64,000 nucleotides of DNA from Janthinobacterium sp. (GCA_025360045.1 JANYCY010000095.1:1-64000); one strand, 5' to 3'; shown: positions 26,635-36,243, counted from the first letter of the stretch. Numbers and translations: made by a program. Notes: generated by a model from the letters alone, not told the origin.

Positions 26635-26847
26635 ATGGCACAATTTGATTTTATCGTAGAAGCACGTCCCTCCACTCGTCACACTGGCATGGAAGGTTGG
26701 TACCAAATCGTCGTTTGTCACGGCAAGCATAAAAAACCAGTCACCGACTGGCAAGCAGCACCCCAAGCACACGACAATAAGTTGCACAGCGTACTAAACA
26801 GCGCCGCAACTTTAGCCAAACAACAGATTCAAGTGCAATTTCACTGA
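26635..26847 (+). CDS. Small hypothetical protein, 70 residues
   Basis: The ATG at 26635 has TAGGAG 7 bases upstream, and the gene ends 30 bases before a strong terminator, so it is a well-formed small transcription unit. The protein is polar, starts AQFDFIVEARPSTRHTGM and has one Trp-rich stretch (GWYQIVVCHGKHKKPVTDW) and a Gln/Ala-rich end. No signal peptide, membrane segment or known domain is seen. An in-frame TTG at 26587 is rejected because it lacks a ribosome site. Function unknown. Confidence 0.7.
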   Translation: MAQFDFIVEARPSTRHTGMEGWYQIVVCHGKHKKPVTDWQAAPQAHDNKLHSVLNSAATLAKQQIQVQFH

Positions 26848-26876
26848 TTCTGTAATATAAGCTAAGTAGTTCACTC

Positions 26877-26905
26877 AAAAGCCCACGACAACGTGGGCTT
26901 TTTAC
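26877..26905 (+). terminator. Rho-independent terminator
   Basis: AAAAGCCCACG and CGTGGGCTTTT pair around ACAA and are followed by TTT. It ends the small-protein gene at 26847. Confidence 0.88.
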
Positions 26906-26996
26906 ATTTGCAGCAAACCCATTCCAAACAATTCCCAAAACCTGCAATACCAGCTCACATGGTAGAATCAAGCCTTATCTGTTTTTCAGCCAAACC

Positions 26997-27677
26997 ATGC
27001 CCTATCTTGCACTCGATACCTCCACCGAATACTTATCACTTGCCATCAGCACCACCAAGGGCATTGTTGCCCGTGATTGGCCTGCGGGGCAAAAACACGC
27101 CGAGATGATTCTTCCCGCCTTAGCCGAGCTACTCAGAGAGTGCCAGCTTTCCATGCAAGACATCGAAGGCGTCGCCTTTGGCAATGGCCCTGGCTCATTC
27201 ACCGGACTGCGTATCGCAGCGGGAATCACCCAAGGCTTAGCCTTTGCGCAAGATATCCCTGTACTGGGGGTTTCTACCTTGGCGGCGCTGGCCGAAGGCT
27301 GTCACGCCAATCAGGTTTATGTGTGTCTTGACGCCCGAATGAACCAAGTCTATTGCGCTGCCTATCGCAAGGAAGCGGGCGTTTGGCAGACGATTGTCGA
27401 GCCCTGCCTGAGCGATCCTGACGCCATTCCCTTGCCAGACGGCAGTAACTGGCTCGGTGCAGGCAGTGGTTTTGCCGCCTATGGTCCGGCGCTCAAGCAA
27501 CGCCTTGGCGCTCAGCTCAATGGCGCTAATGCCGAGCGTTTCCCACAAGCTAAAGATGTGCTGACACTCGCCTTGCCAGATTTTGCAGCGGGTAAGGGCA
27601 TGCCCGCCGCTGAGGCAGAGCTGGTGTATCTACGCAATAAAGTGGCCCTTAAAACGCATGAGCGAATTAAGAAATGA
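26997..27677 (+). CDS. tsaB: tRNA threonylcarbamoyladenosine biosynthesis protein TsaB
   Basis: The 226-residue protein starts YLALDTSTEYLSLAI, the ASKHA-fold phosphate-1 motif, and has the family signature FGNGPGSFTGLRIAAGITQGLAF at about 60-82. TsaB pairs with TsaD and TsaE to make t6A on tRNAs reading ANN codons. Its stop overlaps the rimI start by 4 bases (ATGA), and the tsaB-rimI order is widely conserved, so translation is likely coupled. Confidence 0.96.
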   Translation: MPYLALDTSTEYLSLAISTTKGIVARDWPAGQKHAEMILPALAELLRECQLSMQDIEGVAFGNGPGSFTGLRIAAGITQGLAFAQDIPVLGVSTLAALAEGCHANQVYVCLDARMNQVYCAAYRKEAGVWQTIVEPCLSDPDAIPLPDGSNWLGAGSGFAAYGPALKQRLGAQLNGANAERFPQAKDVLTLALPDFAAGKGMPAAEAELVYLRNKVALKTHERIKK

Positions 27678-28123
27678 GCGTGCGCGACTTAAATGCCAGC
27701 GATATTCCACAGCTAATGGCGCTAGATGCCGCCACCAACTCGCATCCTTGGGACATCAGCCACTGGCAGCATTCATTAAAAGCGGATGTTTGCCTTGGTG
27801 TTGATGGCGACACGGGCATCGAAGCCTTTGCCGTAGCGATGAAGATGGTCGATGAGGCCGAGCTGCTGCTGATTGCGGTTCAGCCCAAATTGCAGAGCAA
27901 GGGCCTTGGTCAGCTCATTTTCAATGCACTGACTGAAAAACTAGCCAATAGTGGCGCACAAAGCCTGTTTTTAGAAGTACGTGAATCCAACCGCAAAGCA
28001 CGGCGTTTTTACGAATCGGCAGGTTTTGCCGAAACCGGCATCCGCCCTGCTTACTACCCCGCAGCCAGCGGCTCTGGCCGTGAAGACGCGCTTATTTTTG
28101 CCATGATGATGAGTAAAGCCTAA
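27674..28123 (+). CDS. rimI: Ribosomal protein S18-alanine N-acetyltransferase
   Basis: A 149-residue GNAT protein with LLIAVQPKLQSKGLGQLIFNAL (acetyl-CoA loop QSKGLG), FLEVRESNRKARRFYESAGFAETGIRPAYYP, the RimI hallmark. It acetylates the N-terminus of ribosomal protein S18. Position directly after tsaB, with a 4-base overlap, supports the name. Its stop overlaps the next start (TAATG). Confidence 0.94.
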   Translation: MSVRDLNASDIPQLMALDAATNSHPWDISHWQHSLKADVCLGVDGDTGIEAFAVAMKMVDEAELLLIAVQPKLQSKGLGQLIFNALTEKLANSGAQSLFLEVRESNRKARRFYESAGFAETGIRPAYYPAASGSGREDALIFAMMMSKA

Positions 28124-28965
28124 TGAGCCGCCGGGCGCTGATACTGGAAGAGCTGGGTCTCAACCCTGTTTGGGTGCGCACAGCCATACTGCCTGAGTTG
28201 CAAATTGCCGCTCTTGCCGTGCAGGCTGTGGCCGTCAAAGCGCCTGCGCCAGCACCGCGCCCACCAGGCTTATCAGCTGTCGCCGTGGCAGCACATCAAG
28301 CCCTTGCGCCTTTAGTGAGTCAGCCCAAATTCAGCCCGCCAGCGGTCGCCATTCCCGCCAATGATCCGGTCGAAGACGAGCGCTCCAAACGCATTGCCAT
28401 CATGAATTGGGATGAGTTGCAAAGCGCGGTCAGCAGCTGCACCGCCTGCCCACTTTGCCAAAGCCGCCAAAAAAACAATGAGCAGCCGGTCTTTGGCACC
28501 GGGCCAATGCAGCCCAGCATTATGGTGCTCGGAGAAGCCCCTGATGGCGACGAAATCGCCCAGCAAAAGCCATTTTTAGGTGAGGCAGGCAAGCTACTCG
28601 ACAATATGCTGGCCGCCATTAGCAAAGACAGCTTGATCTACAAAACCAATATTCTAAAATGCCGCACACCCAATAAACGCAATCCACAGGCTGCCGAAGC
28701 CCTGCAATGCGCGCCGTTTTTAAAGCGCCAAATCCAGCTACTTCAGCCTAAATCCTTGTTTGTAGTAGGCCGCTTTGCCCTTAAAACATTGCTAGAAACC
28801 GACGAGCCCGTTAGCGTATTACGTGAAAAGCTACAACACTACAAACAGATTCCGCTCGTCGTCAGCTATCACCCAGCTTATCTATTACGCAACTTACCCG
28901 ACAAATCTAAAGCATGGCAGGATTTACTGCGCCTTAAAGGCACGCTCACGCCTCCCTTGGCTTAA
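28123..28965 (+). CDS. Uracil-DNA glycosylase, family 4-like (Fe-S)
   Basis: The 280-residue protein has a variable Ala/Pro-rich N-terminus (about 1-90), then the family 4 UDG fold: CTACPLC (about 106-112), GEAPDGDEIAQQKPFLGEAGKLLD (uracil-pocket motif), TNILKCRTPNKRNP, and VVSYHPAYLLR. Cysteines in CTACPLC, KCR and QCAPF can supply the four ligands of the 4Fe-4S cluster. It removes uracil from DNA. It is the third gene of a tsaB-rimI-UDG operon seen in many beta- and gammaproteobacteria. Confidence 0.92.
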   Translation: MSRRALILEELGLNPVWVRTAILPELQIAALAVQAVAVKAPAPAPRPPGLSAVAVAAHQALAPLVSQPKFSPPAVAIPANDPVEDERSKRIAIMNWDELQSAVSSCTACPLCQSRQKNNEQPVFGTGPMQPSIMVLGEAPDGDEIAQQKPFLGEAGKLLDNMLAAISKDSLIYKTNILKCRTPNKRNPQAAEALQCAPFLKRQIQLLQPKSLFVVGRFALKTLLETDEPVSVLREKLQHYKQIPLVVSYHPAYLLRNLPDKSKAWQDLLRLKGTLTPPLA

Positions 28966-29062
28966 ACCGATCATCTTGTCGGGTCTCAACAAAGTAAAAC
29001 TGAGTTCTTCGGTCTTAAAAATTTACGACTAGACTGCAGTACTCACCTTTGCTCAGACTGCC

Positions 29063-30265
29063 ATGCAAAATTCATATCATCTGGGACGTCAGCCCATTCT
29101 AAATCGTCAGCAAGAGCTGGTGGCTTACGAATTATTATTCAGAAACAGCAGCCAGCGTAACGAAGCCATCGTCCCCGATGACTTTCTAGCCACGCTGGAT
29201 GTCATTCAACATGCTTTCAGCACACTCGGGGCAAGCAGTGTATTAGGTGACAAATTAGGATTTATTAATGTCAGCGCAGATTTACTGATGTCTGACGTTC
29301 TAGAATTACTCCCACCACAGCAAGTTGTTTTAGAAATTTTAGAAACCGTTGAAATCACCCCTACCATTATTGAGCGCTGCCTTGCACTCAAAAAGAAAGG
29401 CTTTAAACTCGCCCTCGATGACATTATTCATTTAGATGACACGCAAAGAACACTCCTCCCTCACCTGAGCTTTGCCAAGCTAGAAGTCATGGGTATGGAA
29501 AGCGCGCAAATGAGCGCCTTAATCAAGGAGCTACGCCCCTATCCTTTGCAAATTTTGGCAGAAAAAGTAGATAACCCTGACCAGCATCAGCTATGCATGA
29601 AACTTGGTTTTGATTTATTCCAAGGCTATTACTTTGCTAAACCGACGATTTTATCAGGCAGTAAACCCCAGCCCTCACAAATGGCTTTATTGCGTTTATT
29701 GGGCCTCATTAATAGCAATGCCGATAACCATGATATTGAATTGTCATTTAAGCATTCCCCTGATCTAACTATTAATTTACTTAAACTCGTTAATTCAGTG
29801 GGTTCTGGCACGCCAAAAAAAATTGATAGTCTTGCCGCCGCCATTACCGTATTAGGCCGCCGCCAACTTGGCCGCTGGATTCATCTATTAGCCTATGTGC
29901 AGCAATCAGGGAAAAATATCGGCAATAATCCCCTCGTTCAAACAGCGGCAATTCGCGGCAAATTTATGGAATTACTAGCCTTAAAGAAAAAACCACGCGA
30001 TCAAAGCTTTGCAGATCAGGCGTTTATGGTCGGGATGTTTTCTTTAATTGATGTGCTATTTAATGCGCCACTTCAAGAACTCATCGAACCACTTAATTTA
30101 AATGACGATGTGCGTGATGCGCTTACGGGCAAAGCCAATGCACTGGGGGAATTACTCAATCAAGCGCTACTCGCTGAAGACAACAACCCTCTAATTAGCA
30201 AGGAGATGCCCAGCGATCTTGATGCCCTGCTTAGCGCCATGAGCTGGGCCAATGAATTAGGCTAA
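29063..30265 (+). CDS. EAL-like/HDOD signalling protein (YuxH/CdgJ type)
   Basis: The 400-residue protein has an N-terminal EAL-like domain in which the catalytic motif is YELLFRN rather than EALLR and IDDFG is replaced by LDDII, so phosphodiesterase activity is unlikely. The C-terminal HDOD domain runs from about 195 (LLRLLGLINSNADNHDIELSFKHSPDLTINLLKLVNS). This layout is known from CdgJ/YuxH proteins, some of which affect motility and type IV pili. No strong ribosome site is visible. It ends before a symmetric terminator. Confidence 0.9.
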   Translation: MQNSYHLGRQPILNRQQELVAYELLFRNSSQRNEAIVPDDFLATLDVIQHAFSTLGASSVLGDKLGFINVSADLLMSDVLELLPPQQVVLEILETVEITPTIIERCLALKKKGFKLALDDIIHLDDTQRTLLPHLSFAKLEVMGMESAQMSALIKELRPYPLQILAEKVDNPDQHQLCMKLGFDLFQGYYFAKPTILSGSKPQPSQMALLRLLGLINSNADNHDIELSFKHSPDLTINLLKLVNSVGSGTPKKIDSLAAAITVLGRRQLGRWIHLLAYVQQSGKNIGNNPLVQTAAIRGKFMELLALKKKPRDQSFADQAFMVGMFSLIDVLFNAPLQELIEPLNLNDDVRDALTGKANALGELLNQALLAEDNNPLISKEMPSDLDALLSAMSWANELG

Positions 30266-30275
30266 AGATACAAGC

Positions 30276-30319
30276 TAAAAAAAACACCCTACATATTTAA
30301 ATATACCGGTGTTTTTTTA
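30276..30319. terminator. Bidirectional rho-independent terminator
   Basis: AAAAAAACACC and GGTGTTTTTTT pair over a loop that itself contains TATTTAAATA. A-run and T-run on both sides fit termination of the EAL/HDOD gene (+) and rnk (-). Confidence 0.85.
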
Positions 30320-30330
30320 TGCGCCCAATC

Positions 30331-30714
30331 TTATCGACAGACACTGAGTATTTTAACTTTTACTTCTTTACCACCCGGAGCAGGCCAATCAATACTTTGC
30401 CCTACCGATAAACCTAATAAAGCGCTCCCTACTGGAGCCGTCACCGATACTTTGCCCGCCTCTCCACTCACCTCATGCGGAAAACATAAAGTAAGCTCAA
30501 ATTCTTTATTACCCGGCGTCATTAAAAAACGTGCCGTAGAGTGCATCGTCACCACATCGTTGGGCATATCGGCTTGCTCTAGCACCGTAGCACGTGCTAA
30601 TTCTGCTTCTAATGCATCTGCACCTGGAAAAGCATTTGCAGGCAATTTATCAAGCAAAGCATAAAGGCGATCGCTATCTAAAGTCGATACGGTAATTGGG
30701 GGTAATGCACTCAT
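30331..30714 (-). CDS. rnk: Regulator of nucleoside diphosphate kinase, GreA/B-like
   Basis: A 127-residue protein with an N-terminal short helical segment and a C-terminal GreA/GreB-type domain: FELTLCFPHEVSGEAGKVSVTAPVGSALLGLSVGQSIDWPAPGG. Rnk lacks the long coiled coil of GreA; it binds RNA polymerase weakly and influences nucleotide pools. It has its own terminator shared with the convergent EAL/HDOD gene. Confidence 0.92.
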   Translation of the reverse strand: MSALPPITVSTLDSDRLYALLDKLPANAFPGADALEAELARATVLEQADMPNDVVTMHSTARFLMTPGNKEFELTLCFPHEVSGEAGKVSVTAPVGSALLGLSVGQSIDWPAPGGKEVKVKILSVCR

Positions 30715-30814
30715 ACTCAGATCTCCAAACCCGCCTGTAAATCAGGCATTAATATTCCATAATGTCGATTAGACGCCACTTATAAAAAGTAGTTCCCCTA
30801 GAACATATTCAGCT

Positions 30815-30850
30815 CAAAAAAATCCCCTTTTATAAAAAGGGGATTTTTTT
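30815..30850. terminator. Bidirectional rho-independent terminator of the cysI operon
   Basis: AAAAAAATCCCCTTTT and AAAAGGGGATTTTTTT form a long symmetric hairpin about 18 bases after the DUF934 stop. T-runs occur on both strands. Confidence 0.88.
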
Positions 30851-30868
30851 AGTAATAAAGCACGCTAT

Positions 30869-31369
30869 TTAAGCACGCCGCCTAAATAAAGGCTGCCGCT
30901 GATCAATTCCTGTTTGATACACTTCTGGAAGATCATTTAAACCCAATAAAGCATCTTCAAGACTTTTATCGCCATTTACGACAAAGGCATTAAAACCACA
31001 GCGTCTTAAATAGCCCATCGTGTCTTTAAATACATCGCCAAACGCACGTAACTCGCCCACAAAACCAAAGCGCTCGCGCAATACACGGCCAATCGAAAAG
31101 CCACGACCATCGGTAAACGCAGGAAATTCCACTGCGATCAACGCAAGGCTAGCAGCCTCTGCACCTAAGCTTTCTGGCTCATCATCGGGTGCAAACCACA
31201 CCCCAAAATCACCACGACTGATCAACGCTGATTTTTGCGCCAAATATTGCGCCAGCGGCACAATCACTAAGCCACTGGCTGGCAGCTCAGCAAAGCTGCC
31301 ATCGTCACTAAGGCGTAGCAGCTGCGCATCGCATTCCACAATTGCAGCATCTTTAATCATGCGCGCCAT
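30869..31369 (-). CDS. DUF934 family protein (sulfite-reduction operon)
   Basis: A 166-residue soluble protein matching the DUF934 pattern: GVWFAPDDEPESL, then IAVEFPAFTDGRGFSIGRVLRERFGFVGELRAFGDVFKDTMGYLRRCGFNAF. DUF934 genes follow ferredoxin/NADPH-dependent sulfite reductase genes in many beta- and gammaproteobacteria; a role in sulfite reductase function or maturation is inferred, not known. Its ATG overlaps the cysI stop as TAATG, so translation is coupled. Confidence 0.9.
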   Translation of the reverse strand: MARMIKDAAIVECDAQLLRLSDDGSFAELPASGLVIVPLAQYLAQKSALISRGDFGVWFAPDDEPESLGAEAASLALIAVEFPAFTDGRGFSIGRVLRERFGFVGELRAFGDVFKDTMGYLRRCGFNAFVVNGDKSLEDALLGLNDLPEVYQTGIDQRQPLFRRRA

Positions 31370-33030
31370 TATGCAATCTCCTTTGCATAAACACGGGTCT
31401 TAAAGGGCAGCATACCGATGCGATCAAACACATCAATAAAGCGCTCTTCACCTAGGCGATTTTCCACAAATACGGCCATGATTTTTTCGATGACATCCGG
31501 CATTTGTTCCTGAGCAAAAGAAGGCCCAACCACTTTAGCTAAAGTAGCGCCATTACCCTGACGCCCGCCCAAGGACACCTGATACCATTCGGAGCCATTT
31601 TTATCGACCCCTAAAATACCAATATTACCGACATGGTGGTGACCACAGGCGTTCATACAGCCCGACATATTTAAATCAATTTCGCCTAGGTCATGCAGAT
31701 AATCTAAATCATCAAAGCGCGCTTGAATTGCAATCGCAATAGGGATTGATTTGGCATTAGCGAGCGAGCAGAAATCGCCACCGGGGCAGCAAATTACATC
31801 GGTCATTAAGCCAATATTAGGTGTAGCAAAACCAATCGCCTTGGCTTTTTCCCAAAGCTCGAATAAATCAGCTTGCTTTACATCAGCCAGAATCAAATTC
31901 TGCTCATGCGAAACACGCAATTCGCTAAAGGAATAAGCATCAGCCAAATCGGCCACGGCAGCTAATTGCTCGCTAGACGCATCCCCTGGTGCAGCGCCAT
32001 GCTTTTTAAGGCTGAGCGTAACAGCGGCATAGCCTGCTTGCTTATGCTTAAACACATTGCGCTCTACCCAGCGGGCAAACGCTTGGCTCTCTAATTGCTG
32101 CTGAACAAAGCCTGCATCGTCCCCTGCAAAAGCAGTGTAATCCGGCACGGTAAAGAAGCCATTCATTCTATCAATTTCAGCAGCGGTTAAAGTTTGTGGG
32201 CCGTCTTTTAAAAACGCCCATTCTGTTTCAACTTTGCTGGCGAATACTTCGGGCGTCATGGCTTTAACCAGAATTTTAATTCGCGCTTTATATTTATTAT
32301 CCCGACGGCCATAGCGGTTATACACACGCAATACAGCATCTAAATAAGTCAGCAAATGAATACTAGGTAAAAACTCACGAATTACGCTGCCAATAATCGG
32401 TGTGCGGCCCAAGCCACCACCCGCAATCACTTTAAAGCCAATCTCACCGGCTTCATTTTGCACTACATTTAAGCCGATATCGTGCACCCAAATCGCGGCG
32501 CGATCTTCTACTGCGCCATTGACGGCAATTTTAAATTTACGTGGCAAATGGGCGAATTCAGGGTGAAAAGTTGACCATTGACGAATAATCTCGCACCAAG
32601 GGCGCGGGTCGAGTAATTCATCATGCGCCACACCGGCAAACTGATCTGAGGTGGTATTGCGAATACAGTTGCCCGAAGTTTGAATAGCGTGCATTTGCAC
32701 AGTCGCTAATTCAGCCAGAATATCAGGCACATCTTCTAATTTAGGCCAGTTATATTGCAGATTCTGGCGAGTAGTAAAGTGTGCGTAGTCTTTATCATAT
32801 TTACGCGCAATTTCTGCCAATTTACGTAATTGGATGCTAGTCAGATGCCCGTAGGGAATCGCCACGCGCAGCATTGGGGCATGACGCTGGATATAAAGGC
32901 CGTTTTGCAAACGCAGAGGGCGGAATTCTTCGTCGCTCAGCTCACCCGCTAAAAAGCGGCGAGTTTGATCACGGTACTGAACCACACGCTGGTCTACGAT
33001 GCGTTGGTCGTAGTCGTCGTAGATATACAT
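31369..33030 (-). CDS. cysI: Sulfite reductase hemoprotein (nitrite/sulfite reductase family)
   Basis: A 553-residue siroheme/4Fe-4S reductase. Substrate-binding motifs YAHFTTRQNLQYNW and TSGNCIRNTTSDQFAG are present, and the cluster ligands appear as CCPGGDFCSLA and NMSGCMNACGHHHVGNIGILG. It reduces sulfite to sulfide for cysteine synthesis. The start at 33030 (YIYDDYDQRIVDQRV) has GGA 8 bases upstream; a second ATG nine bases further upstream (33039) is possible. Cotranscribed with DUF934. Confidence 0.94.
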   Translation of the reverse strand: MYIYDDYDQRIVDQRVVQYRDQTRRFLAGELSDEEFRPLRLQNGLYIQRHAPMLRVAIPYGHLTSIQLRKLAEIARKYDKDYAHFTTRQNLQYNWPKLEDVPDILAELATVQMHAIQTSGNCIRNTTSDQFAGVAHDELLDPRPWCEIIRQWSTFHPEFAHLPRKFKIAVNGAVEDRAAIWVHDIGLNVVQNEAGEIGFKVIAGGGLGRTPIIGSVIREFLPSIHLLTYLDAVLRVYNRYGRRDNKYKARIKILVKAMTPEVFASKVETEWAFLKDGPQTLTAAEIDRMNGFFTVPDYTAFAGDDAGFVQQQLESQAFARWVERNVFKHKQAGYAAVTLSLKKHGAAPGDASSEQLAAVADLADAYSFSELRVSHEQNLILADVKQADLFELWEKAKAIGFATPNIGLMTDVICCPGGDFCSLANAKSIPIAIAIQARFDDLDYLHDLGEIDLNMSGCMNACGHHHVGNIGILGVDKNGSEWYQVSLGGRQGNGATLAKVVGPSFAQEQMPDVIEKIMAVFVENRLGEERFIDVFDRIGMLPFKTRVYAKEIA

Positions 33031-33614
33031 CTGAATCATCCAAAAAAGAGATCGGGCTGTGCCGCCAATGGCATTAAAGCTGCAATAAAAAGGGCAGAAA
33101 ATCTCACTACTTGCAGAGATTGTCTACCCGAGAGCGCTCAGCATTTAAGCCTATTTATGCCTCAGACTATACCAGCGGCACTTTGTAAACTAAATGACTA
33201 TTTTTGAATAAGGTTAGGCCGCAATCGGCATATACACGGGGGCTTTGAGATAGCTAGAAATAAATATTAGCGAATAAGCCCAAATCTTGAACCACAGAGA
33301 ACACAGAGGACACGGAGTTTCACCGAGAAAACCAATGAATCAGCTTGGTTTCTCGATATTCCTCTGTACCCTTGTTTGACTCTAAGGTTTAAGGTCTAAC
33401 GCTGTCTTTATCCAAAGCAGTTTCAATTCGCATTTTTCAAAGCTTGAGCGACATCCACAAATAAAAACCCCAGCAAAGCAATACTCTACGCATTATTTAC
33501 CTTGCACTTCTCTGGCACAAAACAATCGTATGGGATAACCACGATGGCGATTTATTTACACGGCTCTTGCACGAAGAGTATCCTCGCATTTCAATCGAAC
33601 TTTGAATCCACAGC
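33031..33614. other. Divergent intergenic region between cysI and pepN
   Basis: The 580-base region between divergent cysI and pepN must hold both promoters. It contains the degenerate CCACAGAG element at 33281-33402. The short ORFs are not convincing. No cysB/Cbl site could be assigned by eye. Confidence 0.5.
33281..33402. repeat. CCACAGAG palindromic element, copy F (degenerate right arm)
   Basis: The left arm AATCTTGAACCACAGAG is well kept with CACAGAG units. The right arm has decayed (CTCTGTACCC, then GACTCTAAGGTTTAAGGT), so this looks like an older copy. Confidence 0.75.
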
Positions 33615-36233
33615 ATGACACTCCAAAGCACCCCAATTAATCGCCTCGATTACACTCCTCCGGCCTTTTTAATCGACCGAGTGGATCTTACTTTTGAACT
33701 GGAAGAGCGCCAAACTCGGGTTAAATCCCGCTTGGTACTCAAACGCAACCCTGAGGCCGCTCCACAATTACCGCTGGAGCTGGCAGGCGAAGAGCTGACA
33801 CTTGAATCAATCAAGTTAGACGGCGCGCCACTCAAGGCCGATGCTTATACGGTTTCTGCCAAAGGCCTAGTCATCGCGAGCATGCCCGATGAAGCCATAC
33901 TAGAAATCGTGACCATGATTAACCCGCTTACCAACACCAGCTTAAATGGGCTGTATGTTTCTAGCGGTAATTTTATTACCCAATGCGAGGCCGAAGGCTT
34001 TCGCAAGATTACTTATTACTTAGATCGCCCTGATGTGATGGCTAAGTTCACCACCACCATCATTGCCGATAAAACCCGCTACCCTGTGCTGCTGTCTAAT
34101 GGCAATCGCGTTGATAGCGGCCAGATGGATAAAAATCGCCACTGGGTAAAATGGGTCGATCCGTTTAAAAAGCCGGCTTATCTGTTTGCGCTGGTGGCCG
34201 GTAAATTAGTCATGCTGGCCGATCAGCACACCACGCCAAGTGGCCGCCAGGTTGCGCTGGAAATTTTTGTAGAGCCGGGCAATCTGGATAAATGTCATCA
34301 CGCCATGGCCGCCATTAAAAAATCCATGCGCTGGGATGAAGAGCGCTTTGGTCTGGAATACGATTTAGATTCTTATATGATCGTTGCCACCAGCGATTTC
34401 AATATGGGCGCGATGGAAAACAAAGGCTTGAATATTTTCAACACCAAATATGTGTTGGCCAAGCCTGAAACTGCGACTGACGTTGACTTTGACGGCATCG
34501 ACGCCGTGGTTGCGCACGAATACTTCCATAACTGGACCGGCAATCGGGTGACCTGCCGTGATTGGTTCCAGCTCAGCCTTAAAGAAGGGCTCACCGTTTA
34601 TCGCGATCAAGAATTCTCTAGCGATATCGGCAGCCGCTCGGTGGAGCGGATTAATAATGTGAAAGCACTGCGCGAAATGCAATTTGCCGAAGATGCGGGC
34701 CCGCAAGCGCACTCGGTACGCCCTGAAGCTTACTCAGAAATTAATAATTTCTACACCATGACCATTTACGAGAAAGGCTCGGAAGTGGTGCGCATGTATG
34801 CCACCCTCTTAGGGCGTGAAGGTTTCCGTAAGGGAATGGATCTTTACTTTAAGCGCCACGATGGTCAGGCCGTCACTTGTGATGATTTCCGCGCTGCGAT
34901 GAGCGACGCTAACGGTGTAGATCTCACTCAGTTTGAAGAATGGTATAAGCAAGCAGGCACACCAGAATTGGCCATCAGTAGCCAATATGATGCTGACGCG
35001 AAAACCTACACACTGACTATCAGCCAAAGCTGCCCAGCCACACCGGGCCAAGCCGAAAAACGCCCATTCCATATTCCACTGGCACTTGGCCTTTTGGATA
35101 AGAGCGGCAAAGACTTGCCGCTGCAATTAGTAGGTGAAGTAGAAGCACAGGGTACAACGCGTGTACTAGAGCTAACCGCCGCCAGCCACAGCTTTAGCTT
35201 TATCAATATTGACGAAGCGCCAACGCCATCATTGCTGCGTGATTTCTCTGCACCAGTGAAGGTCAGCTACGCCTATACCGATGAAGAGCTGGTGTTTCTG
35301 ATGGCTAACGACAGCGATGCCTTTAATCGCTGGGAAGCGGCCAATACCTTTGCCAAAAACCTACTGCTCTCACTTTACGCCAGTAACGATGACCAGCCAC
35401 TTGCGCCAGCCAGCTTTATCAATGCGCTGCGTAAAGGATTAAGCGAAAAGCTCGATCCTTCACTTATTGCGCTGATGCTGGATCTGCCTCGTGAAAACTA
35501 TCTGCTTGAGCAAATTGATAGCGTCAACCCTGCGCAATTGCATCTAGTGCATCGCAGCGTCAAAGCGCAAATCGCCCGTGAATTACGCGCCGAGCTGATC
35601 GCCACTTACAATAAGCTCAACGATGGCAGCGCCTATCAGTACGAAGACGCAGGTAAACGCAGCCTAAAAAACATCTGCTTAGATTACTTAGCCGAACTGG
35701 ATGAGCCATTGGTGACCGAGCTACTCAGTAAGCAATATCGCCTTTCCGACAATATGACCGACCGCCTTGCCGCGCTTAAAGCACTGGTCAACCGCGATGG
35801 TGGTGAAGCGCAGCTGGCCGACTTTGCCGTGCAATGGCACGACGACGCGCTGGTGATGGATAAATGGTTTGCCCTGCAATCCACCAGCCGCCGTCCCGGC
35901 GCATTGAGCCGTGTGCAAGCACTGATGGATCATCCGGCGTTTTCAATTAAAAACCCAAATAAAGTACGCTCGCTGGTCATGGGTTTCTGCCTGCAAAATG
36001 CGGTGCACTTCCACGCAGCAGACGGCTATGGCTACGCATTTGCCGCAGATCGAATTATCGAACTCGACAAAATCAACCCGCAAGTGGCTGCCCGCTTGGC
36101 TTCCAGCTTTAATCGCTGGAAAAAAATGGAGCCACAACGCAAGCAAATGATGCAAGCCGAGCTACAACGCATTGCCCAGCAAGGCGATTTATCCAGCGAT
36201 TTGGCGGAGATTGTAAATAAAGCGCTCAGCTGA
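33615..36233 (+). CDS. pepN: Aminopeptidase N (M1 family)
   Basis: The 872-residue M1 aminopeptidase has the exopeptidase motif MGAMENKGLNIFN, the zinc site HEYFHNWTGNRVTCRDWFQL with the downstream glutamate in LKEGLTVYRDQEF, and the long C-terminal helical domain of gammaproteobacterial-type PepN. It removes N-terminal residues from peptides in the cytosol. Length matches E. coli PepN. It ends at a strong terminator. Confidence 0.97.
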   Translation: MTLQSTPINRLDYTPPAFLIDRVDLTFELEERQTRVKSRLVLKRNPEAAPQLPLELAGEELTLESIKLDGAPLKADAYTVSAKGLVIASMPDEAILEIVTMINPLTNTSLNGLYVSSGNFITQCEAEGFRKITYYLDRPDVMAKFTTTIIADKTRYPVLLSNGNRVDSGQMDKNRHWVKWVDPFKKPAYLFALVAGKLVMLADQHTTPSGRQVALEIFVEPGNLDKCHHAMAAIKKSMRWDEERFGLEYDLDSYMIVATSDFNMGAMENKGLNIFNTKYVLAKPETATDVDFDGIDAVVAHEYFHNWTGNRVTCRDWFQLSLKEGLTVYRDQEFSSDIGSRSVERINNVKALREMQFAEDAGPQAHSVRPEAYSEINNFYTMTIYEKGSEVVRMYATLLGREGFRKGMDLYFKRHDGQAVTCDDFRAAMSDANGVDLTQFEEWYKQAGTPELAISSQYDADAKTYTLTISQSCPATPGQAEKRPFHIPLALGLLDKSGKDLPLQLVGEVEAQGTTRVLELTAASHSFSFINIDEAPTPSLLRDFSAPVKVSYAYTDEELVFLMANDSDAFNRWEAANTFAKNLLLSLYASNDDQPLAPASFINALRKGLSEKLDPSLIALMLDLPRENYLLEQIDSVNPAQLHLVHRSVKAQIARELRAELIATYNKLNDGSAYQYEDAGKRSLKNICLDYLAELDEPLVTELLSKQYRLSDNMTDRLAALKALVNRDGGEAQLADFAVQWHDDALVMDKWFALQSTSRRPGALSRVQALMDHPAFSIKNPNKVRSLVMGFCLQNAVHFHAADGYGYAFAADRIIELDKINPQVAARLASSFNRWKKMEPQRKQMMQAELQRIAQQGDLSSDLAEIVNKALS

Positions 36234-36243
36234 TTGTTAGCAT

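Noticed and set aside
33965-34712. Minus-strand ORFs within pepN and similar antisense ORFs in other long genes
   Set aside because: They sit opposite conserved coding regions with normal codon periodicity; no independent ribosome site or domain.
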